A DNA stretch of 20,530 bases, taken from the IMG/VR virus record IMGVR_UViG_3300008219_000140, positions 1 through 20,530 of that record; one strand, 5' to 3'. Positions 19,926 to 20,530 of the stretch are shown here, piece by piece. The position numbers and the translations under genes were made by a program. Each line of letters begins with the position of its first letter. The first letter of the stretch is position 1. The notes beneath the pieces are model-generated. The model saw nothing but the letters and a program-made list of their open reading frames with translations, did no database searches and was not told where the DNA came from. The stretch comes from a virus.

Positions 19926-20530
19926 TTAGAAGTCACTCGCCGCAATTTTTTCTGTCTTCGGTGCTGAAGGCTTACCGTTTCCAAATTCCTTTGCAAACGA
20001 TTTACCACCACTACCGGCTACATATTCCTTAAGCTCGTGGATCTTAACCGCTTCAAGACGAAGGGAGATACCCAGTCCCAGCATAGGAACATAGTACGGA
20101 CGAATGAATCCACCAATACTGATAAGACTACCATTACCAACAGACCAATCTGTTTTGTCCCAGTCTACCTCATCACCATTAGGCATGTATGTGGTAATCG
20201 GGGGAGTAGCAGGATACTTATCATTGGCAACGAAAGCAGGACGCTTGAACTTCAGAGCAAAGCGACCATCATCAAGTTCTTTCCAAGGATCATGGGGTGA
20301 GAGCTTAGGATTTTTATCCATCAAGTCCTTCACCTTTTCAACCATACCATTACAGTCATCAATGATTGGCTGAGCCAGGTCTTTAGGAAGAATTACTGAA
20401 GCAAGGAAGTTTCTTTTTTCTTCATTCTTCCATTGCTTAGGTGTTTTAAGAGAGCACCATTCTGCATCCCCAGTGGGAGTAATGATTTGCACTTGATGTT
20501 GTGAACCATCAAATCTAGATTCTTTAGGCA
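19926..20530 (-). CDS. Single-stranded DNA-binding protein (T7 gp2.5-like), 5' end cut by window edge
   Basis: This protein would coat single-stranded DNA at the fork. TPTGDAEWCSLKTP near the start, then a Phe/Lys-rich strand (ALKFKRPAF), PPITTYMPNG and the block GNGSLISIGGFIRPYYVPMLGLGISLRLEAVKIHEL resemble the gp2.5 OB-fold order, especially the last strands before the tail. The frame stays open to the right edge (at least 12 further codons upstream of a GTG at 20492), so the true start is probably outside the window. The C-terminus keeps the terminal Phe (AASDF) but has only one acidic residue in the last six and a basic/Pro stretch before it, unlike the long acidic tail of gp2.5. It is followed by the UUCG hairpin. 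Confidence 0.78.
   Translation of the reverse strand, partial: PKESRFDGSQHQVQIITPTGDAEWCSLKTPKQWKNEEKRNFLASVILPKDLAQPIIDDCNGMVEKVKDLMDKNPKLSPHDPWKELDDGRFALKFKRPAFVANDKYPATPPITTYMPNGDEVDWDKTDWSVGNGSLISIGGFIRPYYVPMLGLGISLRLEAVKIHELKEYVAGSGGKSFAKEFGNGKPSAPKTEKIAASDF

Noticed and set aside
1-20530. Phage or host sigma-factor promoters
   Set aside because: Intergenic spaces are a few to tens of bases. I saw no repeated conserved promoter-like sequence and no convincing -35/-10 pair, so none is reported.
1-20530. tRNA genes, CRISPR arrays, insertion sequences, attachment sites
   Set aside because: No cloverleaf, regularly spaced repeats, transposase or integrase sequences were found on either strand.

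Overview
The window is a gene-dense stretch of a tailed double-stranded DNA phage with a T7-like (podovirus) replication and packaging core. The reasons are a family-A DNA polymerase with exonuclease, a fused zinc-ribbon/TOPRIM primase-helicase, a gp2.5-like single-strand DNA-binding protein, a flap-type 5'-3' exonuclease, a T7 gp19-like large terminase, and a giant virion protein whose last ~700 residues look like T7 gp16-type internal virion proteins. Two small proteins with lipoprotein signals next to single-helix membrane proteins suggest a Gram-negative host. No integrase, repressor, tRNA, CRISPR array, insertion sequence or RNA polymerase gene is visible.

Layout. Bases 1-11659 are read rightward: a ~690-residue virion-type protein (27-2120, possibly starting left of the window), a 2834-residue giant virion/ejection protein (2120-10624), then four small overlapping genes for lipoproteins or membrane peptides (10633-11659) that look like part of a lysis cassette; no endolysin is present. 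The two gene blocks converge at about 11660, where a short AT-rich hairpin lies.

Bases 11663-20530 are read leftward. From the right edge, in order of transcription: single-strand DNA-binding protein (cut by the edge), a strong UUCG-capped hairpin, RusA-like resolvase, primase-helicase, DNA polymerase, 5'-3' exonuclease, a 67-residue unknown, a DUF1599/Nmad1-like protein, large terminase, a 99-residue acidic unknown and a metallophosphoesterase. One gene breaks the pattern: the probable small terminase (12943-13158) is on the plus strand and exactly fills the gap between two leftward genes. Its start shares a CATG with its divergent neighbour and its stop overlaps the stop of the large terminase.

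Working together, the leftward genes form a replication fork (helicase-primase, polymerase, SSB), primer and junction processing (exonuclease, RusA) and genome packaging (terminases). The rightward genes build the internal ejection machinery and probably open the envelope. The most unusual features are the size and mosaic make-up of the giant protein (including a ParB-like segment next to a 71% GC seam), the strand-flipped small terminase, the UUCG hairpin behind the SSB gene, two tandem proteins each with a lipobox and a C-terminal membrane helix, and a parallel shortening of the polymerase thioredoxin-binding insertion and the SSB acidic tail. No stretch over 300 bases lacks a gene.
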